Positions 26,770 through 35,380 of a stretch of 64,000 bases of DNA are shown piece after piece. This stretch comes from Saprospiraceae bacterium (GTDB taxonomy: Bacteria; Bacteroidota; Bacteroidia; Chitinophagales; Saprospiraceae): positions 56,566-120,565 of the forward strand of contig JABSSL010000079.1 in NCBI GenBank assembly GCA_013214355.1, in the 5' to 3' direction. The notes beneath the pieces are model-generated. The model did not search any database. It was not told where the DNA came from and saw only the letters and a list, made by a program, of their open reading frames with translations. A program made the translations under genes and the position numbers. How positions within the stretch are numbered: the stretch's first letter is position 1; each line of letters begins with the position of its first letter.

Positions 26770-27436
26770 TGAGTTAAACGAAATCTTCACACCCCTAACC
26801 TTTCAGGAAAGGATTGAAAAACTCTACGAGTATTTCGCTGAAGAGGACGTTTTGCTGACTTCATCTTTTGGTACTAAATCAGTCTTTCTATTGCACTGGT
26901 TTAGCCAAATCAGACCATCGCAGGTAGTCCACTTTCTTGATACTACCTATCATTTTAAGGAAACTATAGCTTACAAAAAGCAATTGACAGATCGATTTGA
27001 TCTAACGGTCATTGATATTTTTCCTGATATCGAACAAAATATGCTAACGCGCGAGGAGCAGTGGTGGTTAGAACACCGTCGCATGTGCTGTAGCATCAAT
27101 AAGGTCGCTCCACTAGAGCCGATCAAAGCACAACACGAAGTTTGGGTGTCGGGCCTCATGTCTTATCAAACGGAATTTAGGTCACACTTAAATATCTTCG
27201 AACAGCAAGGAGACATCATTAAATTCCATCCTATCGTAGACATTAATGAAGGAGAGTTTTTGTACTACATGGACCTGTTTGATTTACCAAGACATCCACT
27301 ACAATTGGAAGGCTTCGGATCCATTGGTTGTACTCATTGTACGGCAAAAGGCGACGGAAGAGAAGGCAGATGGAAAGGGTCAAACCAAAAAGAGTGTGGT
27401 TTGCATCCATCGTACTTTGTGAAAAAAGAGCAATAA
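26711..27436 (+). CDS. cysH: adenylylsulfate/phosphoadenylylsulfate reductase
   Basis: A 241-residue thiol-dependent reductase that converts activated sulfate to sulfite, feeding the sulfite reductase of this operon. The nucleotide loop is TSSFGTKSVFLLHW (about 53-66). Cys126-Cys127 (RMCCSINKV) and Cys207/Cys210 (GCTHC) are the ligands of the [4Fe-4S] cluster that marks the APS-type enzymes, and the C-terminal ECGLH holds the catalytic Cys229. I therefore expect APS use, possibly dual APS/PAPS. The frame begins earlier at 26642, but the ATG at 26711 fits the family length. No ATP sulfurylase genes (cysD, cysN or sat) are in the window. Confidence 0.92.
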   Translation: MTTYHNTSQQTRQLPALSIDELNEIFTPLTFQERIEKLYEYFAEEDVLLTSSFGTKSVFLLHWFSQIRPSQVVHFLDTTYHFKETIAYKKQLTDRFDLTVIDIFPDIEQNMLTREEQWWLEHRRMCCSINKVAPLEPIKAQHEVWVSGLMSYQTEFRSHLNIFEQQGDIIKFHPIVDINEGEFLYYMDLFDLPRHPLQLEGFGSIGCTHCTAKGDGREGRWKGSNQKECGLHPSYFVKKEQ

Positions 27437-27653
27437 TCGAACGACCTCCAAGCTTGGATTATGACAATCTGAGGAGGTTCGTCAACCATTTATTCTATAA
27501 TTTTGTAATCTTTTAGAAATAAAGCAGTTCCGTATACCTGCAAGTTTTCGGTTTAGGTGGCAAGGATCACATTGTAGACTGTCAAAAGTCATTCTTTTAT
27601 TAGTGCAGGTTTGAAAAATTGGGATTGTTTTGATCAACGAAAATCTAAGTAAA

Positions 27654-28664
27654 ATGATCCAGACGGATATATTGATTATTGGAGCTGGCCCAGTGGGGTT
27701 GTTTACCGTTTTTGAGGCTGGCCTAGTCAAACTCAGATGTCACTTAGTAGATGCTTTACCACAACCGGGTGGACAGTTGTCTGAAATCTATCCCAAGAAA
27801 CCCATTTATGATATTCCTGGTTATCCTTCCATCCTGGCGGGAGAGCTCGTTGACCGCTTAATGGAGCAGATCGCTCCTTTCAAGCCTGGTTTTACTTTGG
27901 GTGAGAGAGCGGAAGAGATCGAAAAGGCAGAAGACGGAGACTTTATCCTAACGACCAATAGAGGAACGAAAATCAAAGCACCGGTGATCAGCATTGCAGC
28001 TGGCTTGGGCTGTTTCGAACCTCGAAAACCACCTATCGACAACTTAGCCCGCTTTGAGGACAAAGGGGTAGAGTATATCATCAAAGATCCTGAGGTATAC
28101 CGAGATAAGCGTGTAGTGGTAGCAGGCGGAGGAGATTCTGCGCTTGACTGGACGATCTTCTTAGCCGACGTAGCAGAAGAAGTTACCCTAATTCACCGAC
28201 GACAGTCGTTCCGAGGAGCCCCGGACTCAGTGGAGAAGGTGGTGGAGCTTGCGGAGTCAGGTCGAATTTCCTTGATGACTGACTCACAAGCGGTAGGTTT
28301 GAATGGTAATGGGAAACTGACCGATGTCATTATCAAGCATTCCAAGGAAGGACAGATCGTGAAGCCTACGGATCACTTTATCCCTCTTTTTGGCCTATCT
28401 CCAAAACTTGGGCCGATTGCCAATTGGGGGCTGAACATCAATAAGAATGCCATCGAGGTAGATACGCGTGATTATAGTACAAATGTGGAAGGAATTTACG
28501 CGATTGGAGACATCAATACTTATCCTGGAAAACTGAAGTTAATTCTTTGCGGTTTCCATGAAGGCACGCTGATGGTACAATCTGCCTTCAAGTACATTTA
28601 TCCTGATCAGAAGTTGAGTTTCAAGTACACCACCGTTAATGGTGTGCAGGGATTCGAGGGCTAG
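27654..28664 (+). CDS. thioredoxin-reductase-like ferredoxin-NADP reductase
   Basis: An FAD/NAD(P)-dependent oxidoreductase of 336 residues of the TrxR-like ferredoxin-NADP+ reductase type. It has the FAD Rossmann motif DILIIGAGPVGLFTVFEAGLV (about 6-26), the GGQLSEIYPKKPIYDIPGYP block typical of these FNRs, a second dinucleotide motif VVVAGGGDSALDWTIFLA (about 152-169) and the late YAIGDINTYPGKLKLILCGFHEG FAD contact. It lacks the CxxC of thioredoxin reductase. Following cysH by 217 bases, it may supply electrons through ferredoxin to the sulfite reductase (inference). The reading frame opens at a TTG 24 bases earlier; ATG 27654 is preferred. Confidence 0.9.
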   Translation: MIQTDILIIGAGPVGLFTVFEAGLVKLRCHLVDALPQPGGQLSEIYPKKPIYDIPGYPSILAGELVDRLMEQIAPFKPGFTLGERAEEIEKAEDGDFILTTNRGTKIKAPVISIAAGLGCFEPRKPPIDNLARFEDKGVEYIIKDPEVYRDKRVVVAGGGDSALDWTIFLADVAEEVTLIHRRQSFRGAPDSVEKVVELAESGRISLMTDSQAVGLNGNGKLTDVIIKHSKEGQIVKPTDHFIPLFGLSPKLGPIANWGLNINKNAIEVDTRDYSTNVEGIYAIGDINTYPGKLKLILCGFHEGTLMVQSAFKYIYPDQKLSFKYTTVNGVQGFEG

Positions 28665-28703
28665 CCCGCGGGATTACTGAAAGAAAATTTCCATAAGAAA
28701 TAT

Positions 28704-28737
28704 AAAGGGGATCATGTTTAATTTCATGATCCCTTTC
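28704..28737. terminator. bidirectional terminator
   Basis: GGGATCATG (28708-28716) pairs with CATGATCCC (28725-28733), extended by a G-T and two A-T pairs. It is flanked by A-rich and T-rich tracts on the two sides. It serves the convergent FAD reductase and galT genes. Confidence 0.7.
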
Positions 28738-28760
28738 TTTCTGTGAGTCAATGCTTCCTC

Positions 28761-29816
28761 TTAGACCACGCTGGTGACTTGTCGATAATGGATGTCTGAA
28801 AGACTTCTGAATTTTTCTGCAGCTTGTTCAGCGGTAATATCTCTTTGCGGAGTGGCAAACATTTCGTAACCCACCATGAATTTTTTAACGGTGGCAGAGC
28901 GGAGCAGGGGAGGATAGAAACTCATATGGAAGTGCCATTCTGGATGAGCTTCTCCATCCGTCGGACTCTGGTGCATGCCTGATGAATAAGGGAAAGAAGT
29001 TTCGAATAGATTATCCATGCGAATGGTCAAGCCCTTTAACATGGCAGAAAAACTATCTTTTTCTGCAGTTGTCATTTGACCAATATGTTGAATATGGCGC
29101 TTCGGAACGATCATTAACTCATAAGGCCATACGGCCCAGAAGGGAACCAATCCCACAAAATCCTCATTTTCTAGCACAATTCTTTCTTCAGCTTCTAACT
29201 CTTGCTTCAGATAATCGCCGAGTAGACTTCGACCATTCGTCTTCCAATACGCTGATTGCCTGTCCGTTTTCTTCTGGACCTCTTGTGGAACGCTTGACTG
29301 GGCCCAGATTTGACCATGAGGATGTGGATTACTGCAGCCCATGATAGCCCCTTTATTCTCAAATATCTGCACATGCTGAATGAAATCCTTACTGCCAAGT
29401 TCTAAGTACTCTTTTTGCCATAGATCCACGACCTTGCGAATAGCTCTTACTTCCATTTCTGGAAGTGTTAAAGCGTGATTAGGGGAGAAGCACATGACGC
29501 GGCAGATCCCTCGTTCACCTTTGGCTTGTAAGAGCCCGTTATCATAGCTAGCAGAAGAACTGTGCGGTAATAAGGCAGCAAAATCGTTGGTGAAGATGAA
29601 AACATCTTTGTAGTCAGGGTTAGTAACGTTTCCTGCTCTAGTGTTGCCTGGACATAGATAACAGTTGGGATCGTACTCCAGCCGTTCTCCCTGGGCCGGC
29701 TTTTCTACTTTTCCCTGCCATGGCCGTTTGGTCCGATGCGGCGATACCAAAACCCAATCTCCTGTTAATATATTGAGTCGATGGTGAGGATCCTCATTAA
29801 ATTGTAAGGCTGGCAT
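28761..29816 (-). CDS. galT: galactose-1-phosphate uridylyltransferase
   Basis: The Leloir pathway enzyme exchanging UMP between UDP-glucose and galactose-1-phosphate, 351 residues, cytoplasmic. The N-terminal half has [24 protein letters not shown] (13-36) and the zinc-type CYLCPGN (about 52-58). The nucleophile is the second His of [13 protein letters not shown] (about 160-172), and the C-terminal metal and substrate residues are in [15 protein letters not shown]. No galK or galE is adjacent. It is divergent from a Nudix-type regulator across a 172-base gap that holds a palindromic operator candidate and a hairpin terminator upstream of galT. Confidence 0.94.
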   Translation of the reverse strand: MPALQFNEDPHHRLNILTGDWVLVSPHRTKRPWQGKVEKPAQGERLEYDPNCYLCPGNTRAGNVTNPDYKDVFIFTNDFAALLPHSSSASYDNGLLQAKGERGICRVMCFSPNHALTLPEMEVRAIRKVVDLWQKEYLELGSKDFIQHVQIFENKGAIMGCSNPHPHGQIWAQSSVPQEVQKKTDRQSAYWKTNGRSLLGDYLKQELEAEERIVLENEDFVGLVPFWAVWPYELMIVPKRHIQHIGQMTTAEKDSFSAMLKGLTIRMDNLFETSFPYSSGMHQSPTDGEAHPEWHFHMSFYPPLLRSATVKKFMVGYEMFATPQRDITAEQAAEKFRSLSDIHYRQVTSVV

Positions 29817-29844
29817 AAGAGACTTGCTTTAGACAACTTCATTC

Positions 29845-29873
29845 AAAAAAAAGCAATTACGAGAGGTAATTGC
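29845..29873 (-). terminator. hairpin terminator in the galT leader
   Basis: On the minus strand, GCAATTAC pairs with GTAATTGC (29866-29873 with 29853-29860, 8 bp, five-base loop) and is followed by eight T (29852-29845). It lies 28 bases upstream of the galT start codon and points into galT, so it can only act on galT transcription or on something short upstream. This looks like an attenuator-type element. No leader peptide with an obvious codon run was seen. Confidence 0.55.
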
Positions 29874-29917
29874 CTTTTCTATCGATATGTATGAAACGTA
29901 AACTTTGAATCTTTTTT

Positions 29918-29940
29918 ATAAGTGTAAAAAAAACACTTAT
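29918..29940. promoter_or_regulatory. palindromic operator between galT and its divergent regulator
   Basis: ATAAGTGT (29918-29925) and ACACTTAT (29933-29940) are perfect inverted half-sites separated by seven A. The position between the divergent galT and Nudix-regulator genes suggests it is the binding site of that regulator. This is inferred from symmetry and location. Confidence 0.55.
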
Positions 29941-29988
29941 TTTGGAGATTAGGAAATTATTCGGACCTTTTTTCTATCAATTGAGACT

Positions 29989-30681
29989 ATGAGCCATACT
30001 TTTTATGATGGACAGGAAAAGCTTTTTGTGGCTACGGATTGCATCATTTTCGGTTTTGATGACAATACCATTAAACTTCTTCTTTTCGAACGGAAGGTAG
30101 ATCCACTGGCCGGTAGATGGTCATTGATTGGTAGCTTTGTACAGGAAAATGAAGGGACGAAGCACGCCGCGGCAAGAGTCTTAGAAGAGTATACCGGTTT
30201 GGAGAATGTGTACATGGAAGAGTTGGGATGTTTTGGGGAAGTGGATCGGGACCCTGGAGCAAGAGTCCTTTCCATCGCTTATTCTGCTTTGATTCGGATT
30301 GGGGAATATGATGTAGATTTAGTGGAACGGCATGGGGCCAAATGGTTTGATTATGATCAGATTCCTGCTCTAGTATTGGATCACAATGACATGGTTGATC
30401 TGGCCATCCAAAAACTGCGCCGAAAGGCAAAATATCAGCCGCTAGGTTTTGAACTCCTTCCAGAGAAGTTTACGATTCCACAACTACAGATTTTGTATGA
30501 GTGCATCTATCAGCGCCCATTGGATAAGCGGAATTTTCGGCGGAAGATTCTCAGTATGAATATTTTGGAAAAACTGGATGAGAAAGATAAGTTAGGCTCA
30601 AAGAAGGGAGCATTTCTCTACAAATTTGATCGCGATAAGTATCACTCGCTGGCACAGAAGGGAATCCTTTTCGAAATTTAA
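29989..30681 (+). CDS. NrtR/AraR-type Nudix-fold transcriptional regulator
   Basis: A 230-residue protein with an N-terminal Nudix-fold domain (about 10-140) and a C-terminal winged helix (about 155-230, FTIPQLQILYECIYQRPLDKRNFRRKIL). The Nudix box is degenerate: the usual RE-U-xEE-x-GU reads RVLEEYTGL, lacking the first catalytic Glu, as in regulators that use the fold to sense a ligand rather than hydrolyse it. In Bacteroidota this family includes AraR-type sugar regulators and NrtR. Being divergent from galT with a palindrome between them, it probably controls galactose use in response to a sugar or sugar phosphate (inference). Confidence 0.88.
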   Translation: MSHTFYDGQEKLFVATDCIIFGFDDNTIKLLLFERKVDPLAGRWSLIGSFVQENEGTKHAAARVLEEYTGLENVYMEELGCFGEVDRDPGARVLSIAYSALIRIGEYDVDLVERHGAKWFDYDQIPALVLDHNDMVDLAIQKLRRKAKYQPLGFELLPEKFTIPQLQILYECIYQRPLDKRNFRRKILSMNILEKLDEKDKLGSKKGAFLYKFDRDKYHSLAQKGILFEI

Positions 30682-30697
30682 GAAGGACGTTCTGATT

Positions 30698-31321
30698 CTA
30701 CATCACATTGACATAAATAGGTAAGGCCTCCAGGCGCTGGATGATCTCTAACTGTTTCTCTTCCTCGATATTAAATAAAGTGAGCAGCAGACGTGCCGCT
30801 TGTGGAATGATTAACTGCGGATCCAATTCCTCCCCGTGCATGGACTTTAAGGCTAGAGCATGCAAAAAGCCCTTTACCGTTAAGGAGATGAACTCTACAT
30901 CTGCCTGAGCTTTTAATCCCTGCATTTCCAACAAACCGGCGATCCGGTCGTGCTGCTTCCGCATGACTTCCTCTGAGATGTTATACGACCCATAAGCAAT
31001 GGCATACAGTTCGGCCATATTCTTCCCGCTAAGGAAAGCTTGAATATGCACGGCAACCTCACAGACCAATCGCAAGAAGATACGATGATCGGGCACCATT
31101 TCTTCTGATTTTTCAATTACTTTCAAAAAGGTCTCATCAGCAATGTGAAAGAAGATATCTTCCTTATCCTGATAAAAATGATACAAGGTCCCCGTACTGA
31201 TCCCCGATTTTTGGGTGATCTGTCGGATCGTTGTCTGATGAAACCCTTGCTCTAAGAAGAGCTGACGGGCTGTTTTAATGATCTTTTTCCTGACTTCTTT
31301 TTCGTGCACTTTACGCTTCAT
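30698..31321 (-). CDS. TetR-family transcriptional regulator
   Basis: A 207-residue repressor with an N-terminal TetR helix-turn-helix (about 8-55: RKKIIKTARQLFLEQGFHQTTIRQITQKSGISTGTLYHFYQDKEDIFFH) and an all-helical ligand-binding domain. It is divergent from an acyl-CoA dehydrogenase gene across 129 bases that contain two copies of a TAGAACRTGTTCTA palindrome. TetR regulators next to acyl-CoA dehydrogenases usually sense acyl-CoAs and repress fatty acid degradation; that is inferred from the neighbourhood. Its Lys/Arg-rich N-terminus (MKRKVHEKEVRKK) is typical. Confidence 0.9.
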   Translation of the reverse strand: MKRKVHEKEVRKKIIKTARQLFLEQGFHQTTIRQITQKSGISTGTLYHFYQDKEDIFFHIADETFLKVIEKSEEMVPDHRIFLRLVCEVAVHIQAFLSGKNMAELYAIAYGSYNISEEVMRKQHDRIAGLLEMQGLKAQADVEFISLTVKGFLHALALKSMHGEELDPQLIIPQAARLLLTLFNIEEEKQLEIIQRLEALPIYVNVM

Positions 31322-31356
31322 ACCCTACAATTTTCGACCTAATATTACTTTTTATT

Positions 31357-31370
31357 TAGAACATGTTCTA
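31357..31370. promoter_or_regulatory. TetR operator copy 1
   Basis: TAGAACATGTTCTA, a perfect 14-base palindrome 36 bases upstream of the TetR gene's start. It fits the TnnAACnnGTTnnA-type symmetry known from TetR regulators of lipid catabolism such as KstR. It would mediate autoregulation. Confidence 0.65.
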
Positions 31371-31414
31371 GTTTTTTGAAGAATAATTCTTTTTTCTATA
31401 AATTAGCTGGAAAA

Positions 31415-31428
31415 TAGAACGTGTTCTA
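31415..31428. promoter_or_regulatory. TetR operator copy 2
   Basis: TAGAACGTGTTCTA, identical to copy 1 except at one central position, 22 bases before the acyl-CoA dehydrogenase start codon. The two copies are 58 bases apart from start to start, leaving room for the divergent promoters between them. Confidence 0.65.
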
Positions 31429-31450
31429 ATTATAAAAGAAATACAAGATT

Positions 31451-33256
31451 ATGGAAAAGTACATGAATATGGACACGCTCCGCTTTCAGCTCTTTGATGT
31501 GTTAAAACTCGAAGAACTGCTGGAATACGAGCATTACCAAGATTTTGATAAGGAATCTGTAAACATCTTTTTAGATTCAATCAAGGACTTCTCCGACCAA
31601 GAATTATTCAGCTGCTTCAGAGAAATGGATGAACAGCCAGCCCGTTACGAAGATGGCAAAATCATAGTCCATCCTCAGGTGAAGACGATGATGGAAAAAG
31701 GGGGAGAACTGGGTATGATCGGTGGTGTTTTTGACTATGACGATGGTGGTATGCAGATTCCTGGTCTAGCTTTTCAAGCGGCCAATTACATCATGGAAGC
31801 CGCTAACAATCACTTGCCTGGCTATATTGGACTTACAACGGGAGCGGCAGGTCTGATCGTGGCCTATGGCAGTCAAGAACTTAAAGACACCTACACGCCG
31901 AAAATGTTTGAAGGTAAGTGGGGTGGAACAATGTGCTTGACGGAACCACAAGCAGGTAGTTCTCTTTCTGATATTACCACAGTGGCCTACCCGCAGGAGG
32001 ATGGCTCTTACAAGATTAAAGGGCAAAAGATCTTCATTTCTGGTGGAGACCACGAGTACTGTGAGAATGTAGTACATCTATTACTTGCTCGTATTGAGGG
32101 TGCGCCAGCAGGTACTAAAGGGATTTCTCTCTTTGTGGTACCAAAGAATCGAATTACAGAGAGCGGTTTAGAAGGGAATGATGTACAGACTGCTGGAGAT
32201 TTTCAGAAGATGGGGCAGAAGGGATACTGTACAACTCACCTAGTTTTTGGCGAGCAAGACGATTGCCTTGCCTGGCTGGTAGGAGAAGAAAATCGCGGTC
32301 TTACCTACATGTTTAAGATGATGAATGAGGCGAGAATTGGTGTTGGGAGAGGAGCCGTTGCCATCGCCAGTGCAGCTTATCACGCAAGCTTGCAATATGC
32401 CAATGAGCGTCCACAAGGACGTAAGATCGAGAATGATGGAAAGAAAAATGTGGATGCAGAGCAAACTTTGATCATCAATCACCCCGATGTACGCCGTATG
32501 TTGCTTTCACAAAAGGCGATCTACGAAGGGGCATTGAGTTTGACCTTGCAGTCCGCATTATACCATGACCTTTCTAGAGTGACGGAAGGGGAGGAGCAAG
32601 AGAAGTATCACCTACTATTGGAGTTGCTTACGCCCATTACTAAGACTTACCCCTCTGAAAAGGGTAGAAAGTCGATTGATAACGGCTTGCAAATTCTGGG
32701 GGGGTACGGTTTCTGTACAGACTTTGTCCTTCAGCAGTACTATAGAGATATAAGAATTTTCTCTCTGTACGAGGGAACTACAGGTATCCAATCTTTGGAC
32801 CTCTTGGCTCGGAAAATCACCATGAACAATGGTCGCGCTTTACAGCTATTAGTAGCTGAAATGCAAGAAGCTATTGAAGCAGCTATGACCTTTGATGAGT
32901 TGAAGCCATATGCTACAGACTTAGAAAATAAGATGCAGCTTACGCAGCAAGTACTTACCCATTTGTTGGGGTATGCCATGAAAGGTAAATACCAAGAGTT
33001 TTTGGCAGACGCCACGATCTTTATGGAGTTCATGGGAACCATCGTCATCGCCTGGCAATGGTTGAAGTTGGCTACAGTAGCTAAAGAAGCATTGGTGACT
33101 GGCCAAGGCAACTACACCGCTGATTTCTACGAGAGTAACATTCATACGATGAAGTTCTTCTACAAGTATGAGTTGTCTCGAACTACAGGCTTGGCCGATA
33201 TCCTCATGAGTACGGAGATGCTAACGATTTTGAAAGAAAAGGAATTGATAGCCTAG
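31451..33256 (+). CDS. acyl-CoA dehydrogenase
   Basis: A 601-residue FAD flavoenzyme of the long, C-terminally extended acyl-CoA dehydrogenase type, which introduces the alpha-beta double bond of acyl-CoAs in beta-oxidation. Domain order is a short N-terminal extension, the helical N domain, the middle domain with LTEPQAGSSLSDI (about 159-171) and KIKGQKIFISGGDH, and the C domain with the catalytic YEGTTGIQSLDLLARK (about 437-452), then a further helical domain (about 470-600). It starts 22 bases after a TetR operator copy and is followed by a terminator at 33329-33376. It would pass electrons to ETF. Confidence 0.93.
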   Translation: MEKYMNMDTLRFQLFDVLKLEELLEYEHYQDFDKESVNIFLDSIKDFSDQELFSCFREMDEQPARYEDGKIIVHPQVKTMMEKGGELGMIGGVFDYDDGGMQIPGLAFQAANYIMEAANNHLPGYIGLTTGAAGLIVAYGSQELKDTYTPKMFEGKWGGTMCLTEPQAGSSLSDITTVAYPQEDGSYKIKGQKIFISGGDHEYCENVVHLLLARIEGAPAGTKGISLFVVPKNRITESGLEGNDVQTAGDFQKMGQKGYCTTHLVFGEQDDCLAWLVGEENRGLTYMFKMMNEARIGVGRGAVAIASAAYHASLQYANERPQGRKIENDGKKNVDAEQTLIINHPDVRRMLLSQKAIYEGALSLTLQSALYHDLSRVTEGEEQEKYHLLLELLTPITKTYPSEKGRKSIDNGLQILGGYGFCTDFVLQQYYRDIRIFSLYEGTTGIQSLDLLARKITMNNGRALQLLVAEMQEAIEAAMTFDELKPYATDLENKMQLTQQVLTHLLGYAMKGKYQEFLADATIFMEFMGTIVIAWQWLKLATVAKEALVTGQGNYTADFYESNIHTMKFFYKYELSRTTGLADILMSTEMLTILKEKELIA

Positions 33257-33328
33257 CATAGGTATAAGCATAATTTTTGATGATATAAGTTGGTAGTGGC
33301 CATCAGGTGGTCACTACTTTCAAAAGCT

Positions 33329-33376
33329 AAGGCGGCTAGATTTGTTTCTTACAGGGACAAGCTAGCTGCCTTTTTT
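33329..33376 (+). terminator. terminator after the acyl-CoA dehydrogenase gene
   Basis: AAGGC-GGCTAG type arms (33329-33339 with 33362-33372, one mismatch) enclose a 22-base loop and are followed by TTTTTT (33371-33376). A second stem (about 33293-33317, 10 bp with one G-U) lies just upstream. Confidence 0.55.
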
Positions 33377-33544
33377 CTTTGCTAATATGTAGATTGGGTG
33401 AATAAAATTTGGAGAAGCATTTTTAAGTTAAAATTTCTGGAATACCCACTTGGAAATCGCCGAAAATCAATTTGATTTAGATATCTTTCGCCGCGTTAAA
33501 TTTCGATTCAAATACCCTTTCAACAAATAGTTCTTCAACAAGAT

Positions 33545-35371
33545 ATGGAACCGACTAGATTATTTGATTTTATCTATTATCAGAAGGAAAATCATCCACA
33601 AGCTAAGGCTTATAATGCCAGGGATGAACATGGTAATTGGGTAAGCTATAGCACCGATGATGCCATCAAAATTGGTAATCAAGTGAGCCGTGGTTTACTG
33701 AAACTAGGTGTGAAGCCGGGCGATAAGATCGCAACGGCCATCTACAAGAATCGCCCAGAGTGGGTTTTTCTCGATATCGGTATTGCACAAATTGGCGCCA
33801 TAAATGTACCGGTATATCCAACGATCAGCCCAGATGACTATGAGTATATTTTTAATGATGCGGAGGTGAAATTTGCTGTAGTTGGTGGAGGTGACCTTTA
33901 TGATAAAGTACGGGCCGCTCAGCCTAGTGTCCCAAGTTTGGTAGACGTTTTTACCTTCGATCAAGACCCAGAGAAACCTTACTGGAAAGACTTCTTTGCA
34001 GAAGATGGACAAGAGGAGGTTGATCGTTTGAAAGCGCAAGTCGAGCCGGAAGAGCTGGCCACTTTAATCTATACCTCTGGGACGACCGGGAAACCTAAAG
34101 GGGTGATGTTATCTCACCGAAACATAGTCAGCAATACGCTTTGTGCAGTAGGCGATATTCCCTACACCACTGGAGATCGTGTGTTGAGCTTTCTGCCGCT
34201 TTGTCATATTTTTGAACGGACTGCAACCTACCTGCAAACGTACGCAGGGATCAATGTATTCTATACTGGAACAGATAATCTAGGTGGCCCTGATGGAGAT
34301 ATCCAGGCGGTGAAACCGCATTTCTTCAACACGGTACCGCGCCTGCTGGAAAAGGTTTACGAAAAGATTTACTCAACGGGTGACGGTTTAACGGGGATGA
34401 AGCGTAGAATCTTCTTTTGGGCACTTGCGCTCACCGATGATTTTGATTACGATAAAAAGTATGGAGGGCTTGCGGGGATGCAGCGCAACTTGGCTGATAA
34501 ATTGGTCTTCAGTAAGTGGCGTGAAGCATTGGGGGGTAATGTCAAGGGCATTCTTTCTGGAGCAGCTCCTTTGCCACCGAAAATTGCCCGTGTGTTTTCC
34601 GCGGCGGGGATTCCCATCCGGGAAGGCTATGGCCTGACCGAGACTTCACCAGGACTATGTTTTGGTCGCTTCCGGGAAGGAGGGGCAAAAATTGGATGTA
34701 TAGGTCCGATCTTACCGGGTATTAAAGTCATTATTGACGACTCGGAGGGAGAATATAGAGAAGGGGAAGGCGAAATCCTAGCCAATGGCCCCAATGTGAT
34801 GATGGGCTATTACAACAAGCCTGATAAAACAGCTGAAGTCTTCAAGGAAATGGATGGCGTAAGATGGTTTAAGACGGGAGATATCGGAAAGTTTGTGAAA
34901 GGGCCTTCGGGTGAAGAATTCTTGAAGATTACCGATCGTAAGAAAGAATTATTAAAGACTTCCGGAGGTAAATATGTTGCCCCAGCTCCAATCGAGAATC
35001 GATTTAAGGAGGAATTCTTGATCGAACAAATGATGGTGGTGGGCGAGCAGAAGAAGTTTGTTTCAGCTCTAATCGTTCCAGCAGCGGAGGCACTACAGAA
35101 TTGGTGCAGACGAGAAAACATCGCTTGGACCAGCCTGGAGGAAGTCGTTACTAATCCTAAGGTGGTGGAACATTATCAAAGTATCGTTCATCAGATTAAC
35201 CCTAGCTTCAGTCACATCGAGCAGATTAAGAAATTCACCTTGGTGCCTAAGGAATGGTTACCCGTACATCCGGATGGAGCCGAGGCTGAACTCACGCCTA
35301 CCATGAAGTTGAAAAGAAGGGTGATACGAAAGAAATATGCCAACGAAATCAACAGTCTATACGCAGACTAA
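33545..35371 (+). CDS. long-chain fatty acid-CoA ligase
   Basis: An AMP-binding (ANL superfamily) enzyme of 608 residues that activates fatty acids to acyl-CoA through an acyl-adenylate. The adenylation P-loop is LIYTSGTTGKPKGVMLSHRN (about 175-194). Further motifs are REGYGLTETSP (about 359-369) and WFKTGDIGKF (about 439-448), while the late KITDRKKELLKTSGGKYVAPAPIENRF (about 459-485) marks the hinge and catalytic Lys region. It heads a tight group with the next two genes (9- and 10-base gaps), all with lipid-metabolism character. It is probably soluble or membrane-associated. Confidence 0.93.
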   Translation: MEPTRLFDFIYYQKENHPQAKAYNARDEHGNWVSYSTDDAIKIGNQVSRGLLKLGVKPGDKIATAIYKNRPEWVFLDIGIAQIGAINVPVYPTISPDDYEYIFNDAEVKFAVVGGGDLYDKVRAAQPSVPSLVDVFTFDQDPEKPYWKDFFAEDGQEEVDRLKAQVEPEELATLIYTSGTTGKPKGVMLSHRNIVSNTLCAVGDIPYTTGDRVLSFLPLCHIFERTATYLQTYAGINVFYTGTDNLGGPDGDIQAVKPHFFNTVPRLLEKVYEKIYSTGDGLTGMKRRIFFWALALTDDFDYDKKYGGLAGMQRNLADKLVFSKWREALGGNVKGILSGAAPLPPKIARVFSAAGIPIREGYGLTETSPGLCFGRFREGGAKIGCIGPILPGIKVIIDDSEGEYREGEGEILANGPNVMMGYYNKPDKTAEVFKEMDGVRWFKTGDIGKFVKGPSGEEFLKITDRKKELLKTSGGKYVAPAPIENRFKEEFLIEQMMVVGEQKKFVSALIVPAAEALQNWCRRENIAWTSLEEVVTNPKVVEHYQSIVHQINPSFSHIEQIKKFTLVPKEWLPVHPDGAEAELTPTMKLKRRVIRKKYANEINSLYAD

Positions 35372-35380
35372 AACCAGATT

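Noticed and set aside
27437..27653. Possible third attenuator between cysH and the FAD reductase gene
   Set aside because: An imperfect hairpin (CGAAC/GTTCG with CTCC/GGAG) is present near 27440-27482, but it has no U-tract and no Cys-rich ORF, so it is not comparable to the two upstream units.
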